Source: Protopterus annectens (Eukaryota; Chordata; Ceratodontiformes; Protopteridae). From it: 64,000 nucleotides of DNA. Made by a program: the position numbers and the translations under genes. Location: assembly GCF_019279795.1 (NCBI RefSeq), contig NC_056726.1, positions 1,015,708,001-1,015,772,000 of the forward strand, in the 5' to 3' direction. Below the pieces are notes generated by a model, which was not told the DNA's origin, ran no database searches, and worked only from the letters and a program-made list of their open reading frames with translations. Of this stretch, positions 45,457 through 59,330 are shown piece by piece (the first letter of the stretch is position 1; the number at the start of each line of letters is the position of its first letter).

Positions 45457-46895
45457 ACTTGGAAGTCAAAAACCCAAGCATACCAACAATACTTTTCAAA
45501 TATATTCACTACTTCCTAGCATTTAAATGGTATGTTCTACATTAAAGAGAAATTCAGGCCTTATTCTAATCTCCACAGTGTCATGACCCCAATACTCTGG
45601 GCTTCATTATAATGCAGATTATAATGGTTGCTGTAAGCTATTCCATTACTGTCATGTTGCTAACAATGTTTTAATGAAAGCAGACTTTGATTTCTGGACT
45701 GTGCTTCTCTAGGTGTGTGCATGGAGAATTACAAATCCATGGAGCTTAAGCTGTAACCATATGTAGTACCCTCCAAGAAAACTGAGAAAGTGAAGAAAAA
45801 GTATACATTTTCCTGCTCATGTTTTTATACTGGGGTGGAGTCAATGTTTTTCCTCAGGAATTTGGCAGCACCTTTAAATAATTTGTAGGTCAGCTCCTTA
45901 GGTCTCATTATCTCTGTGTCTTTCTTTGTTCAGCTTTTGTGAAAGGGGAGGTAGTTGGAATAGCCCAGGTAGCTATGACTAAGTTAGTGGCTCATGCCAG
46001 TGAGTCATACTCATTAGGTGAGAGGATCCTGAAGAGTTGTTGGTAGCTGAGTTCCTAGGAAGTGCTTTTGAGATGGTAAATTACAGTGGAATGCTATCTG
46101 ATGTCAATGGCCTGGGAGGTGACAGCTATGGAAGGGATAATTTGCACTACTGAGAAGTTGTGGGGTGTTGTGTTAGTTAGCATCAGACATAGACACAGCA
46201 CTGGCGTATGAACTGCTACTTGGTTTGGCTGCTACTGGTTGACTCCAAGCACTGGTATAGAAATTAAAACACAAACTTGTGGGATTCAAAAGATGGAAGT
46301 TATAAGAAAGGGCATGATATTCAGAGAGCATGATGGGAGTGAATTATGTAGACACATTAACTGGGGCAAAACAAGCATTTAAAAAGTGCTAGTGTCATGG
46401 GAGCAGGTACTGATAGGGGGCAGGTACTAATAGGGTGACTTGAAAAAAGGCAAAGAGAGAGAATCAGTGCTGCTTGAGAGATTTAAACAGATACTGGGAG
46501 TTCACAGGGTCAGGTCAGGGATATGTTGGATTATAAATCATTGAAGGCAAAGTGGATGAAAATTCAAACAATCATGGAGAATAAATTAGCAGGAAGAGAT
46601 GGACGGTGATAGGATAAGTGAGTAATTTGGGTGGTGAGAAAGGTATAGAAGAAACTGCAGGAAAGGACCCTGTAGGAAGGCATAGAAAGGCTTGACAGAA
46701 GGAGGTAGCTGGATACTATTGAGAGTGGGAGAATGCATGGGATAATGCATAGGGGCTTTGAGGGGCATGCGTGGTGGATGCTATGGAGAGTGGGAGAAGG
46801 CATGGGATAATGCATAGGGGCTTTGAGGGGCATGCATGGTGCATGAGATAGAGATAATATCACTGCATGAGGCTGAAGTGTTTATCTCTATAAGA
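45457..46895. other. Unassigned DNA with a 65-bp duplication
   Basis: A unit including gagagtgggagaa and gggataatgcataggggctt occurs twice (46721 and 46786, offset 65 bp). Nothing else was recognised. Confidence 0.55.
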
Positions 46896-47267
46896 GGAGA
46901 TGAAGTATTATGGGCGGCCACGGTGGTGCAGTGGTTAGCATTGCTGCCTCACAGCAAGAGGTTCTCCGGTTCGATCCTCAGCTGGGGTGCCTTCTGTGCG
47001 GAGTCTGCATGTCCTCCCTGTGGTTGTGTGGGTTTCCTCTGGGTGCTCCAGTTTCCTCCCACATTCCAAAGACATGCTGTAGGTGGATTGGACACTATAA
47101 ATTGGCCCTAGGCATGAGTGTGTGCATGTGCGTGCCTTCTGTGGAAGGTTGGGCACCGGGCTGGCAACTCGACACTGTAAAACTCTACTGCCAATCATGA
47201 GCGGACGGGTGATCCCCTGTGGCGACCCCTAACCGGGAAAAGCCAGAAGAAGAAGTGGAGATGAAGT
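46896..47267 (+). mobile_element. V-SINE, complete copy
   Basis: The body (about 46907-47256) is flanked by ggagatgaagt (46896-46906 and 47257-47267). The head tggtgcagtggttagcattg ... ggttcgatcctcagctgg is tRNA-like. The V-domain runs through gtgtgggtttcctctgggtg and ccaaagacatgctgtaggtg. The tail ctgtggcgacccctaaccgg, then agccagaagaagaag, resembles the zebrafish HE1/DANA type. This copy shows what the two short copies have lost. Confidence 0.9.
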
Positions 47268-47384
47268 CTTGTAGATATGGGGGACAGAACATGGAGGGCA
47301 GTCATTTGTGGAGTGTTTGTTGGGAATAAGAGGAAACCTGTGATAGTCTAAGATGTGGCTCTGCTCGACAGTGGTACAGGAAAA

Positions 47385-47495
47385 TAATTTTCTTGGGTGG
47401 CAAAAGCTAGGGTACCTTTTTGGCTGGGCTTGTATAGGCCATAAGGCCGATAGCTTAGTACCTACCTATGAACCTACCTGTGAACCTATAAAAAA
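47385..47495 (+). mobile_element. CR1 3' UTR fragment
   Basis: The stretch ttcttgggtggcaaaagcta ... ggctgggcttgtataggcca ... acctatgaacctacctgtga matches the reverse complement of the CR1 3' end at 58.88-58.98 kb, including the aacctatg-type tail. Confidence 0.8.
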
Positions 47496-47499
47496 GAGA

Positions 47500-48935
<1,436 letters not shown>

Positions 48936-51152
48936 ATGCTGCATTGTTTTCCAGTGCTTCAACTACATCCAGAGCCATCTGAGCTAAGATAAAAAAATGT
49001 TATCTTACTTAATTGCGGCTGTACTTGTTTTATACAGTCATCACTACTGTTCTGAGTATTTTTAAAGTATTTATTTAATTTTGTGGCAAAATAGTAATGT
49101 CATTGTTGGTTGGCTTTTCTAGTCTGTGTGCCTCCAAATCTCTTTGCAAAAATGTAATTTAGCCAGGGAATTAGTTGTTTGGTAACTGTTGTTTAAACTG
49201 CAGTTGAGAGTTGCTTTTGCTGGGCTTTTACATTAACAAATTCCAGGGTCAGACATCTTGTGACAGCACTTGTTTACGTGGTCTCTCTGAGCTAGGAAGA
49301 ACTCCGGGGAGTTCAAAGTGTGGTTACTTATTGGCTAGAGAGCTTTGAAGTCAGTTTACAAACTTTTTCCCTACTATAAAACAGACAAGTTGGAAGGCTC
49401 TTTGTTAACTTACTGAGAACTCTGTGGTGCTTTTCCAGTGTTTCAGCTTCATCCACAGCCATCCAGGCTAAGATAAGAATATTTTCTTGATTAACTGTAC
49501 TTGTATTTGGTTTATACAGTGATCACCGCTGTCTATGCATTTTAAAGCATCTACTTAATTTTATGTCAAAAATAGTAATTTCTATGTTTGTTGGCTTTAA
49601 TAGTTTATGTGCCTCCAAATCTCTTTACAGGCAGGTGAATTAACTAGGGACTTAATTGTTTGGTAGTTGTTTGTTGTTTCAGCTGTACTTGAGAGCTGCT
49701 TTTACTGTGCTTTTACATTAAGAAATGCCAGCATCGGGCATCTTGCAGCAGAAGTTGTTTATCTGATCGCTCTGAGTTGTAAAAATTACAGGAATCTCAA
49801 AGTGTAGTTACTTATTAGCTAGAGGGCATAGGAAAACGTGTTTTCTCTGCACAGAGCTTTCCACCAAGCAACAGTGGTTTGCAAAGCTCTGTAAAGCAGC
49901 AAATGCCTAAGCAGTAAAATTTACCTATAAACTGAGGATTAGAGCCACAAGCTGTTAAACAGTGTGGCATTAAGTAGAAATAAGCTTAGAGCACCTAGCT
50001 TGTGCATCTAATGGCACTACCATATCCTTGTATTATATAATATCTTGCCTTAAACCCCAAAAGCTCCCTAGGAGATCCCTGTTAAAACTCACTCCTTAAT
50101 CCTAAACAGCCAACCCTATTACAGGACCAGATAACATGGATATGAAATTTCCAAATGTGGCCAGCGTGGTTGATTTGGGCACCCTAAGGCATTGTAACAA
50201 TTGTCTCATATTCTGAGACACCCAATTAATAATTTAAGAAAATAACACAGTATGTGAGGAAATGTAAATGCACAACGTCCTTATGGGCAAAAATCTCACA
50301 TATAAATGAGGTTGTCAGGCATACCCACGTTATATCACTCATACATACTGTTTACCATACACAAAAATTGTCTTATGCAGAGGACTTAAAGAAACCTCCT
50401 GAAATCTCAAAGACCTCCAAAGCCATGTAATGGCAGCACAGCACTGCTCCTCAGCAATCATTAAGTACACACCAACAGCAACACTAAACATCTCACATAA
50501 GCATATACCCAATGGTTCTCCAATTAGCAAAGCCCATAAGGCAAGCATACACTTTACCTAGTATCTAGTCATTGGGGACTCTGTCATGTGACGCACAGAT
50601 GCCCCACCCACCAGGTTAGACTAGGAAGAGATAACGGTTAGTTGCCTATCTGGAGCCAAGATCTGCAATATCATGCACACACTCAAGTTACTGCACCCAA
50701 GTACCAATATGATTCTATTATAGCCCATGTGGGTATAAATAATCTGAGACATACCTCACTAGACTAAATGAAAAGAGACATAATGGATCTCTCAGAATAT
50801 GTGTCAAAGATAGGTATTAGCCTTGCACTGAACAGCATTCTACCTTCACAAAGGATGCTGGTAATATATGAACATAAAATGATTGATTTTAATAATTAGC
50901 TTATTTTCTTGCCTCTTCAGAGGGGTCAAGGGATCCAATATCTGTCAGCATTGGAGAACATGTCAAAAGACCACATTGCTTTCCCAAGGATGGGTTGCTC
51001 CTGTCCCCCCTAGACTTTCAGATATTTGCTAAAACTTTATCTACCCCCTTAGAGCCTTTTTTAGCCTATGCCAAAAAGACAAAACTACCAACATAGTGAA
51101 AATGTCTACAAGTGACCTTAATGTGGTACTGCTCAATGCTCGGAGCCTAAAC

Positions 51153-51184
<32 letters not shown>

Positions 51185-51473
51185 CACACCCTTCAAGCCT
51201 TCCTCACTGTGGAGAATGCAGACATCTACGTCATGATTCAGAGTTAGTTTAAAGCCATAGAAATTACTCTGGAAGTGCAAGGCTAAAGTGCCTTCCACAC
51301 ATTTAGACCAACACCAGCACAGACTGGGGCAAAAATTGGAGGTATTTCAATATATGTTAGCAACAAATATACCTCCAGGTTGGTTAAACAAGATGATATC
51401 ACAGAGCTCATCCATGTGCAAGTTACCATAGGTAAGTCCCCTCACCATATCATGGTTGGGTACAGGTCACCTT

Positions 51474-51615
51474 GCATAGTTTCATAGATTAGTACTAGGC
51501 TAACTGGTCTTGTGGGCCATTTTAAGCCTAGCCAATTACCGCATGTGAGAATCAAACCCTGCACCTTGTATCTGTAAGGTAAACACTTTAACAAATAAAC
51601 CAACCTCCCACTCCC
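51474..51615 (-). mobile_element. tRNA-type SINE with CR1-like tail, in CR1 endonuclease
   Basis: The plus strand shows the inverted tail (catagtttcatagattagta), tgggccattttaagcctagc and then the inverted B-box and A-box side (gagaatcaaaccctgcacct; aaacactttaacaaataaac). It matches the copy at 25.94 kb along its whole length. Confidence 0.8.
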
Positions 51616-51639
51616 TAGAGTGTCACCACTTTTTTGTAA

Positions 51640-51775
51640 ACCTCAGATTAGCAGGAAACCTGGTACTGATGTACAAGAAATAATCCACAAGTAAGCAGCA
51701 AATCTGGTGAAGAAATAATCTACAAATAAGCAGGAAACCCACTGAAGAAATAATCCACAAATAGGCTGACTTTAA
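51640..51775. repeat. Tandem repeat of about 38-45 bp, three units
   Basis: The motif gaaataatccacaa...agcaggaaacc recurs near 51680, 51716 and 51747 between endonuclease codons of the CR1. Confidence 0.65.
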
Positions 51776-52039
51776 CTACTGCTATGACAGAAATTTACAT
51801 TGCCCCAAACTCAAAGGCAGAATGTTTTCTGGACTTTATTTACATGAACACTCTTGAATAGATGCTCCAACCAGAGGATCGAGCCTTTTAGATCTGGTAC
51901 TCCTCAAAAAGGGAAAGCATTGCACCTCCTGTCTCACATCCTCAGTAGTAAGGTCAAATCACAAATCTGTCTCATTTGAAGTAAAAAATCAACCTGGAAA
52001 ATCCAGCTAACCCATGTTAGTAACTTTTGAAAGGCAAAC

Positions 52040-52340
52040 TACATTTTATTTATTTTAATTTAATTTAATTTTAATTTTATTTTACTGGGAATGTCCGACT
52101 GGACCATCGGTCTTTTTTTCACCAAAGGCCCTGGGAGAAAAGCTCCATCACAGTACAAAAAATGACAGCACAATATATAAAAAACAATGCAATAACAACA
52201 TTATAAAATGCAGCACATAGTTCATATAGGAAGTAGGTATAAGAAAGTGAAATTCTAAAGCAGTGAAAGACCAGTTGTATAAACTGGTAGTGTGAATAGT
52301 TCATAACATTAGAGAAAGAAAATTATCCTATTAAGTGAAA
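52040..52340 (-). mobile_element. L2-type LINE 3' end, 5'-truncated
   Basis: The A/T-rich tail (52044-52081) is followed by actgggaatgtccgactgga and aaaggccctgggagaaaagc, the inverted L2 3' end. About 200 bp of non-coding sequence, probably L2 3' UTR, follows. It interrupts the CR1 between the endonuclease and the RT. Confidence 0.65.
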
Positions 52341-53264
52341 GTTTATCAAAATTCAAGGCTTCCCCAACCCCAAGACCTATGCAGCATTATTTACAGGTTC
52401 ACTATACATACATGTGAATGGCTGCATAGAGGCTGCCGTACCTACTAGAAATAAATCCAAAACATACACTAAAAACAAACACCACTGGTGGAATCCTCAC
52501 CTAAACAGAGTATATAATAAAAAAAGAAAACATAAGACCAAAGTCAGGAGAAGCAACTCCCTTAAAAACAAGTGCTCTCTTATACAGTTAAGGAAGAAAC
52601 CAAGAGGTCTAATTAAGTCCAACAAAGCCAACTATGAGGTCAGGGTAGCCAATCAGGATGACATAAGAAATCTACTTGCTTATAAATTCAGCTCAGACTT
52701 CACCGTCTACTCCCTCCCTCCCCGGCTCCACCAGGTGAAATTCCCTATAACATACTTCCCCCAGCTATCAGTAGAGAGCAGCTGCTGGCAACACATGCTA
52801 AAGCCTACATTTTTCTGCTTCCATGGGTCCTGACAATATTCCTGGTTGGCTCTTGAATAGTCTAGATGTGACTTATAAGGACCACTTGAGGCACTCTTTA
52901 TCTACCGGCTTAAAACGGGCTTCATTCCAAGTGAATGGAGGACAACAGCAGTCATTCCCCTCCAAAGAGTATTGACCCAGGGAACTACAGACCCATCAGT
53001 GTAACACACCTAATATGCAAAGCTATGGAATGAAGTATCATGGCAATGTGCAGATAATGGACCCATCTCAATTTGGCTTTGTTAAGGGTTATCTCAAGGT
53101 CATGTCTACTTAACCTGGTAGACTTCTTTGGGATGGTCATCAAGACAATGGATAATGGTAAGACAGTGCATCTAGCATATCTTGACCTGGCCAAGGCATT
53201 TGATCCAATACCCACTTAGGTATTTATAAGGTGAGCAAAACAGAATGATCTTATTGTCTTAGCT

Positions 53265-53800
53265 ACATGTTAATCAAATAGCAGATTGCTGTCTATATAT
53301 ATTCCTAGATCCCTTCCAACTGTGTTGACTCTTGGGGGTGTTTTATCGATGAAGTAATTAACTTATGTTGAAAGTTTCCTAAAGGGCATTATAATGCATT
53401 TTTGGCATTGAACTTTAGGCCATGGCTTTGGCACCAGTCTTTTTTCTGTCTTAAATGCACTTGCATGTGTCTTCGGGGGAATCTGTAATAGCTCTCAGTT
53501 TATAGTCATATGAGAACTTGGTGAGCCAGAGGCCTTTAATGATAACCTTATCTTGTGAGAAGTAGATGCCAAATAGGAATGGGCCCAGCACAGAGCCCTG
53601 GGGTACTGCACTGGTCTCATGATGGAGGTGGTTTCACAGATCCTCTCTTCTTGAGTCCTGTCTGTGAGCCAGCTAGCAATCAAGCAACTTATATAAGGGT
53701 TTACACCTAACTCAGAGAAGTTGTCCACAATGCCTGAGTGGGGTATTTTATCAGCTACGTTAACCAGGTCAAGATACGCTAGATGAATTGTTTTACCAGT
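53265..53800 (-). mobile_element. CR1 RT fragment in opposite orientation
   Basis: The minus strand reads KTIHLAYLDLVNVADKIPHS, GIVDNFSELGVNPYISCLIA and SWLTDRTQ, then a QGS/GP-type block, an ASGSPSSHMTIN shadow frame and EVITDSP-like sequence. Part of its start (HLAYLDL) is also present at the end of the plus-strand CR1 just to the left. Confidence 0.75.
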
Positions 53801-54240
53801 ATAAATTTATATGGTTAGCAAATTTTATAATGTGTATTTTACAAGAGAAAACACAAAAGGAGTAATATTAGACTCTAAATTAGACTGTAAACTTAGAGTA
53901 ATATTAGAGTAATAGGCTTAGGTTTGGCATTTTGGAATATGCACGTTACAACTGATTGTTTACACAGTGTTACGCTAGATATTGATAGAGTAATATCTTT
54001 GTGTAAAGCATCCTGTTAGAAATGCAGAGATCAGCATTTTACCCACAAAACTGAACTTGTTTGATTTATTTTCTTGCTTCCCTTTCTCAAATTATTTTGT
54101 TTATTTTTCAAATACATTTGAATGAATTCCATACTATTTATACATAACATCTTAAATAACTATGTACACTATTTACATTAGCCTGATACTATAACAGATC
54201 TTAATGTATGCAGTTACTTTATAAGTATGTCCAATCCATT
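53801..54240. other. Unassigned AT-rich DNA
   Basis: Nothing recognised. It may hold the 3' UTR of the L1 element to the right. Confidence 0.45.
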
Positions 54241-54299
54241 ATCAGAGTGTCTGATCAATTATTGTATAGTGTCAGTCAATGATAAGACTTTTCCCCAAG

Positions 54300-55130
54300 G
54301 GTTGTTGATAAATGGCTTTGGATAAATTCTTAGTTCTTTAATTTTAATTTCCAATAATGCTGTGGTCTTCAGTAGGCTGTAAACGTCTTCCAAAGTTGGT
54401 ATTGTGTTTGTATTCCATCTTCTTTATACACTTCCTTGAAACTGCAAGTATAGTCCATACTAGATACATGTTTGACCTATTCAAATGAGGACCTTCATTC
54501 ACATGTAATAATACAAGAGCTTTAGTTAAATAAAATGATTCATTAAATAAAGCTTGTAGAAAGTTATAAATACCATTGCAAAATGGCTTAATTTTAACAC
54601 AGTCAAAGAAAATGTGGTTCAGTCTGCATTGTGTACTTGCTCACATCTCCAACATATTTCTTTTATGGAAGAACTAATTTTACTGATTCTGTCTGAGGTT
54701 AAGAATGCTCTGTGCAAGCTTTTCCAATTAAAAACTTTCCGGTATTGTGTAAAGGATGTGTATTTTATCGATAATACAATATTTTATTTTAATATCTTTA
54801 GTTAACTGTATTGAGTGTCTTTTTGTTATATATTTTCAATATGAGGTTTTGGGTGTTGTTTTATAGTTTATCAATATTTTGTAAAATTTTGAAATACTGT
54901 TTCCCATGTCAAAGTCATTATATATGATTTCATATATGTATTTCATAAATTTAAGTATTTCTTTAAAGGAAGGATTAATTATTCTACTTAAATCTTGCAA
55001 ATATGACAGAATACTCTGTAAAGTTAGCCAGTCCTGTTGCAGAATTTTGTATGTTGTTTTTATTACTTGCATATCTAAAACTTTTAGTTCTTTGATACAT
55101 TGGAGCCAACAAACAAATCCTTTCTGTTCT
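54300..55130 (-). pseudogene. L1-type ORF2 C-terminal domain
   Basis: Near 54650 the minus strand reads CWRCE in one frame and then LNHIFFDCVKIKPF in the next. Together this is the C-x2-C ... H-x-F-x-x-C motif at the end of L1 ORF2. Upstream residues (ENRKDLFVG; QQDWLTLQSILSYLQDLSRI) fit the region before it. One frameshift lies inside the motif. Confidence 0.7.
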
Positions 55131-55143
55131 CAGGAATTAATAA

Positions 55144-55815
55144 TTTCTCTATATATTTTATGTGGAAAGATCTTTGTGACTATAAATGGTGTTAAAAGAT
55201 CAAATCATATTTTTAGATCTATATTTGCATTACTAATTTTCCTAAATGAGTCAATATAATAATTAATCATATGAGTTTTACTGGGTTTAATTAAGTTATA
55301 TTGCATATTAATACATATATGCCATGGCAAATTGTTTTTATATGTTATTTGAAATTTTTTTGTAAATCAAATTCATTTATTGATATTACAGTTAGCAATG
55401 CTTTCCAATTTGCAAAGTAATTTGGACTTATCCAATCTGAGGTTGTTTTAGATATTGATGCTTTTATATATGTTTCTATATCAGGAAAGTTTAATCATCC
55501 CTGTTTCTCTATATATTTTATGTGGGAAGTTCTTTGTGACTATAAATGGTGTTAAAAGATCAAACTAAATTTTTAAATCTGTATTTGCATTAATAATTTT
55601 CCTAAATGAGTCAATGTAATAATTAATCATATGAGTTGTAGTGGGTTTAGTTATTTTATATTGCATACTAATACATAATATGTACCATGGCAAATTGCTT
55701 TTATCTGTTATTTGAATTTTTTTTGTAAATCAAATTCATTTATTGATATTACAGTTAGTAATTCGTAGAGTAATTTGGACTAATCCAATCTGAATCAGGA
55801 AAGTTTAATCCTCCC
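55144..55815. repeat. Tandem duplication of about 360 bp inside L1 ORF2
   Basis: tttctctatatattttatgt occurs at 55144 and 55504. The two copies run in parallel through aaatggtgttaaaagatcaa and caggaaagtttaatc. The second copy has a deletion of about 40 bp near its end (55790). The coding content (NFPD...WISPNY) is therefore present twice. Confidence 0.85.
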
Positions 55816-55899
55816 TGTTCCCATGGTCTGATATGATGTATTAAAGCTATTCTGTTTCTTTTGGGAAACCATAAAACTTTTATTAGGCATGAATTTATT

Positions 55900-57050
55900 T
55901 CTTTAAGTATATTTCTTTCTGGTAACAGTTGTATTGCCAAGGCTACATATAGGATCTTGGGCAGAAAACCATTTTTATTAACTGTAGTCTATCTTCAAAT
56001 GTTTATATTATTTTGTTCCATTTTTCCACAGATATTTTAATTGTATTGATGATATTATTGTATTTTTTGAGACTAATTCATTATTATCCTTGCATAACTC
56101 AATTTCTTGATATTTTAAGGTAGATTATTGTTTCCCTATGATGTGATCCCGCTTAGTTTGCAGTTATTTTTTTATTTAAAAATAAACATTTTGATTTTGA
56201 TTTATAGAAATGAAGTCCTGAAATTATGTGAAATTTGTCCATTATATCTAATTTTTCTAATGTCTCTTTTGTATTAGGTAATGTTAGTAATATGTCATTA
56301 GCAAATAGCATTACTTTAGAATTGTATTATTCATAAACATCTTTTCCTTTGATTTTTATATTTTATGAATTGAATCTGACAATATTTCAATAGCCAGAGC
56401 AAATAGAATCGGTGACATGGGACATCCTTGTTTAGTGCATTTTGTTACATGTATAGGTTCAGAGGTAAAAGGACCTAACTTGACATACGCTAAATTATTT
56501 GTATATATACTCTTTAAGAGATGAACAAAGGATGCAAAAAATTCAAATGGCATTAGGATTTTGAATAAATAGTCCCAATTTAGGGAATCAAAGGCTTTCC
56601 CTATATCTAGGCCAATCATGAGCATTTCTTTATTTTTTTTATTAACATAATCTATAAGAGAAATTATCCTTTTAATATTCTCATGTGTGTTTCTATGATA
56701 TATAAATCCAGTGTGATCATTATTTGCTTTTCTGGATAGTGGTATTTTCATTCTGTTAGTTAATATTGTCATAAATATCTTATAGTCATTATTTAATGAT
56801 GATATAGGTCTATAGGAGGTACAGAGGTTTGGGGATTTTTTTTCCTTCAGGATTGGGGTGATTAAGGAATATCTTCAAGACAGTGTTATTAAAGCTTGTG
56901 ACTGAATTTCTAATAGAGTTTTATGGAAGAGGGATAATATCTTTGAAGGAAAATGTTTATATATTTCCATAATTATGCCATCTATACCTGGAGCTTTATT
57001 ATTTATACCCTCTTTTATTGTATCTGTAATTCCGTTTTAGGATGTGGCTG
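55900..57050 (-). pseudogene. L1-type reverse transcriptase with altered catalytic box
   Basis: Boxes in order are NNKAPGIDGIIMEIYKHF, LITPILKEKKSPN, SYRPISSLNNDYKIF, HTGFIYHRNTHENIKRII, IGLDIGKAFDSLNWDYLF and TKQGCPMSPILFALAIEIL. LFANDILLTL has the FADD box as FAND (56294-56305), where the first catalytic Asp has become Asn. The frame is open for 138 codons at 56772-56356. With the Asp changed, this copy could not polymerise even if the stops were absent. Confidence 0.85.
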
Positions 57051-57149
57051 CTTGTAGAGCTAGTTTTAATTTTTCTGTTTTTTTTATATTAGAACATTTT
57101 TCATATAGATTTAATTGATCAATATGTATATTTTCTTTTTGGAAATATT

Positions 57150-58386
57150 CCATATAGTGATTTCTTTAGGCATCAAGAATGTCACCTATATCCAAGACAT
57201 TTTCCCCTTTCTTTTCATGGAAGATACTTTTAATGTTATTAGCTTTTGATTGTATTTTGATTCTTGTATATAAATTATGTAGATATTTGGGAGAAATGGC
57301 CAAGGTATTCATTTTTAGTTTTTCTAAAGTTAAACTAGTTTTATGTGTTAGAATTTTGTTGTATTTATTGTTTAATACTTCTACTTTTTTTTTCATCTAC
57401 AAATGATTTTGATTTTTTTCAGCTTTTACTGACAGAAGTTTGGATTGTATATCTAATAATTCAGAATCCCATTCTCTGATTTTTTCATACCAAGTTAGGG
57501 TTTTACCATATATGTAAGCTTTTAATGAGTCCCATATCATTATTTTATTTATCTCTGTGGTATAATTAACATCTAAGAAGAACTGTAATTCATATAATAA
57601 CCGGGGTTTGAACTCTTTAATTTTAGTTCTATATGCTGGAATTCTGGAATTAAAGATTAATGGTTTGTACCCATTTTGAATTTTTAGTATCAATGAATTG
57701 TGGTCTGAAAAGGGACAGGGACAATTGAGAAATTAATGATTTTAGAGTATAGGTCATGGACAGTAAATATTTTATCTATTCTAGTTTGGGTACCAAATTT
57801 GTGATCTTGATAGTAAAACAACAAATATTTATCTTCTTTAAATTTGAAAGTACCTACCAGATGAAATGATTCTACCTACTTATTTAGAGCTTTTGATACA
57901 GCAGATGTACGTAGTGGTCTTTTATTTGTAGTTTTACAAATATCAAATATACAGTTAAAATCTCCTCCTAATATTAAGTTGCCTTTATAATTATTGGAAA
58001 TTAAATCCAAGTGTTTTTTAACAGTTCCTGTTCCAATGCCTGGGAACTAGTATAGATTGGCTAGGGTCCATATTCTATTATTATATTTAACTATTACTAA
58101 TGCCATAAGACCTTCTTTATCTTCATACTTATAAATGATTTCTGGGTTAACTCCCATTTGTTTTCCATAGAATTGTTACCCCTTTTGTCTTTGTCTTATA
58201 AGTGTATTATTCCAATATCATATATTCCTTAGTATTCCATTTGTAATTGTCATTTTTTTAAATGAGTTTCTTGAAGGAAGACAATTTGTGCTTTGTTCAC
58301 TTTTAAATATTTCAGTAGATTTGATCTCCTGCTATGATTGTTTAAGCCATTGGTATTTAAAGATAATAAAGTTAAATCCATCTTAG
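57150..58386 (-). pseudogene. L1-type ORF2 endonuclease and linker
   Basis: It starts MDLTLLSLNTNGLNN at 58383. Then come VNKAQIVFLQETHLKK (catalytic Glu), NLILGGDFNCIFD, TRIDKIFT and PFSDHNSLILKIQNG near 57680. The linker continues as open frames 57693-57397 and 57396-57166 (EKLKMNTLAISPKYLHNLY). This is the APE-type L1 endonuclease that nicks T-rich targets. A stop lies after SDH, and the box residues are largely intact. Confidence 0.85.
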
Positions 58387-58869
58387 GTTATTTAGACTGT
58401 ATTTTTTGTTTTATTGATACTATTAAACATTTTCCTCTGATAACTACAAAGTATATGTTTGAGCTTTTAAAGGAAACGATCAGTTTTATACTTTGAGTGT
58501 TTACCAATAAAGTAATGTTTTGGTCTGGCATACTAAAAATGTTTTTGTGAAATAACAAATTTAAATGAATAAATGTTAACAAAACTAAGATCCGCACTAG
58601 CCATGGAATGAAAATCATTCCTAATCTGATGGATAAACCTAAGTCCATCAGATTATCACTTATACCTTGACAACCCAGAACATTTGAGTTCCATAAATTG
58701 AATTATCATATGGAGAATATTTGTAATAGGAATAAGCAATATTTATATTATTTTGAACAGATATAGTACTACTGTAGATTAGACAGAATTCTAATACAAT
58801 ACAAATGCATACTATTGTATAAACAATTAATATTTACATGAAAGATAGATGACAAGCAATTAAATCATA
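58387..58869. other. Unassigned DNA between L1 ORFs
   Basis: AT-rich sequence with no recognised feature. Confidence 0.4.
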
Positions 58870-59330
58870 GTAAAGTAGAATGTATAGGTTCATAGGTTCA
58901 TAGGAGGGTACTAGGCTATTGGCCCTAGGGCCTATATAAGCCTAGCCAAAAATGTACCCTGGCTTTCGCCACCCAAGAACATTATTTTCCTGTGACCCTG
59001 TCGAGCAGAGCCACAGAAGTGATCCCCGGGGTGAATTTCCTATCTCCCATCCAGTCATCAAATTTTTCTTGAAGAGTGCTAATGAGGAGCTCTGTTTGAC
59101 ATAGATAGGTAGTCTGTTTCAGAATATGGGAAGTCTCTGGGACAGGAATCTATCCCTCCAGCATGTTCTGTTTATTGTGGTGATAAGGTTTAGGTCCCTA
59201 GAGCATGTCTCAGAGGGATTGGGATTTCTTTAAGTGGAACATGTCCAACAGCTTTGGGTTTAACATAGCTTTGTATGTTAGGCAGAGATTGCCTCTGAGT
59301 AGGCGATGTAAATTATTTTGTCTCAGAACT
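58870..59330 (-). mobile_element. CR1 3' end, 5'-truncated
   Basis: The tail (gtataggttcataggttcat) at 58880 is followed by the CR1 3' UTR and the end of ORF2. ORF2 codons correspond to LDRVTG, WMGDRKFTPGITSVALLD and WRDRFLSQRLP read on the minus strand. It ends near 59330 in the connecting region. It is inserted between L1 ORF1 and ORF2. Confidence 0.85.

Larger units (their letters stand above)
48936..53218 (+). mobile_element. CR1 LINE, 5' UTR through N-terminal RT
   Basis: The 5' UTR is a tandem duplication: ttttccagtg occurs at 48947 and 49431 (offset 484). ORF1 codons start near 50133 (MDMKFPNVASVVDLGTL with RHCNNC), and GDS of the esterase block is intact at 50575-50583. The endonuclease starts VVLLNARSLN at 51125 and is broken by 29 A residues (51152-51180). 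After insertions at 51474-51615 and 52040-52340, KHHWWNPHLNRVYNKKRKHK at 52470, FGFVKGYL-like sequence and VHLAYLDLAKAFD follow to 53218. Confidence 0.85.
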
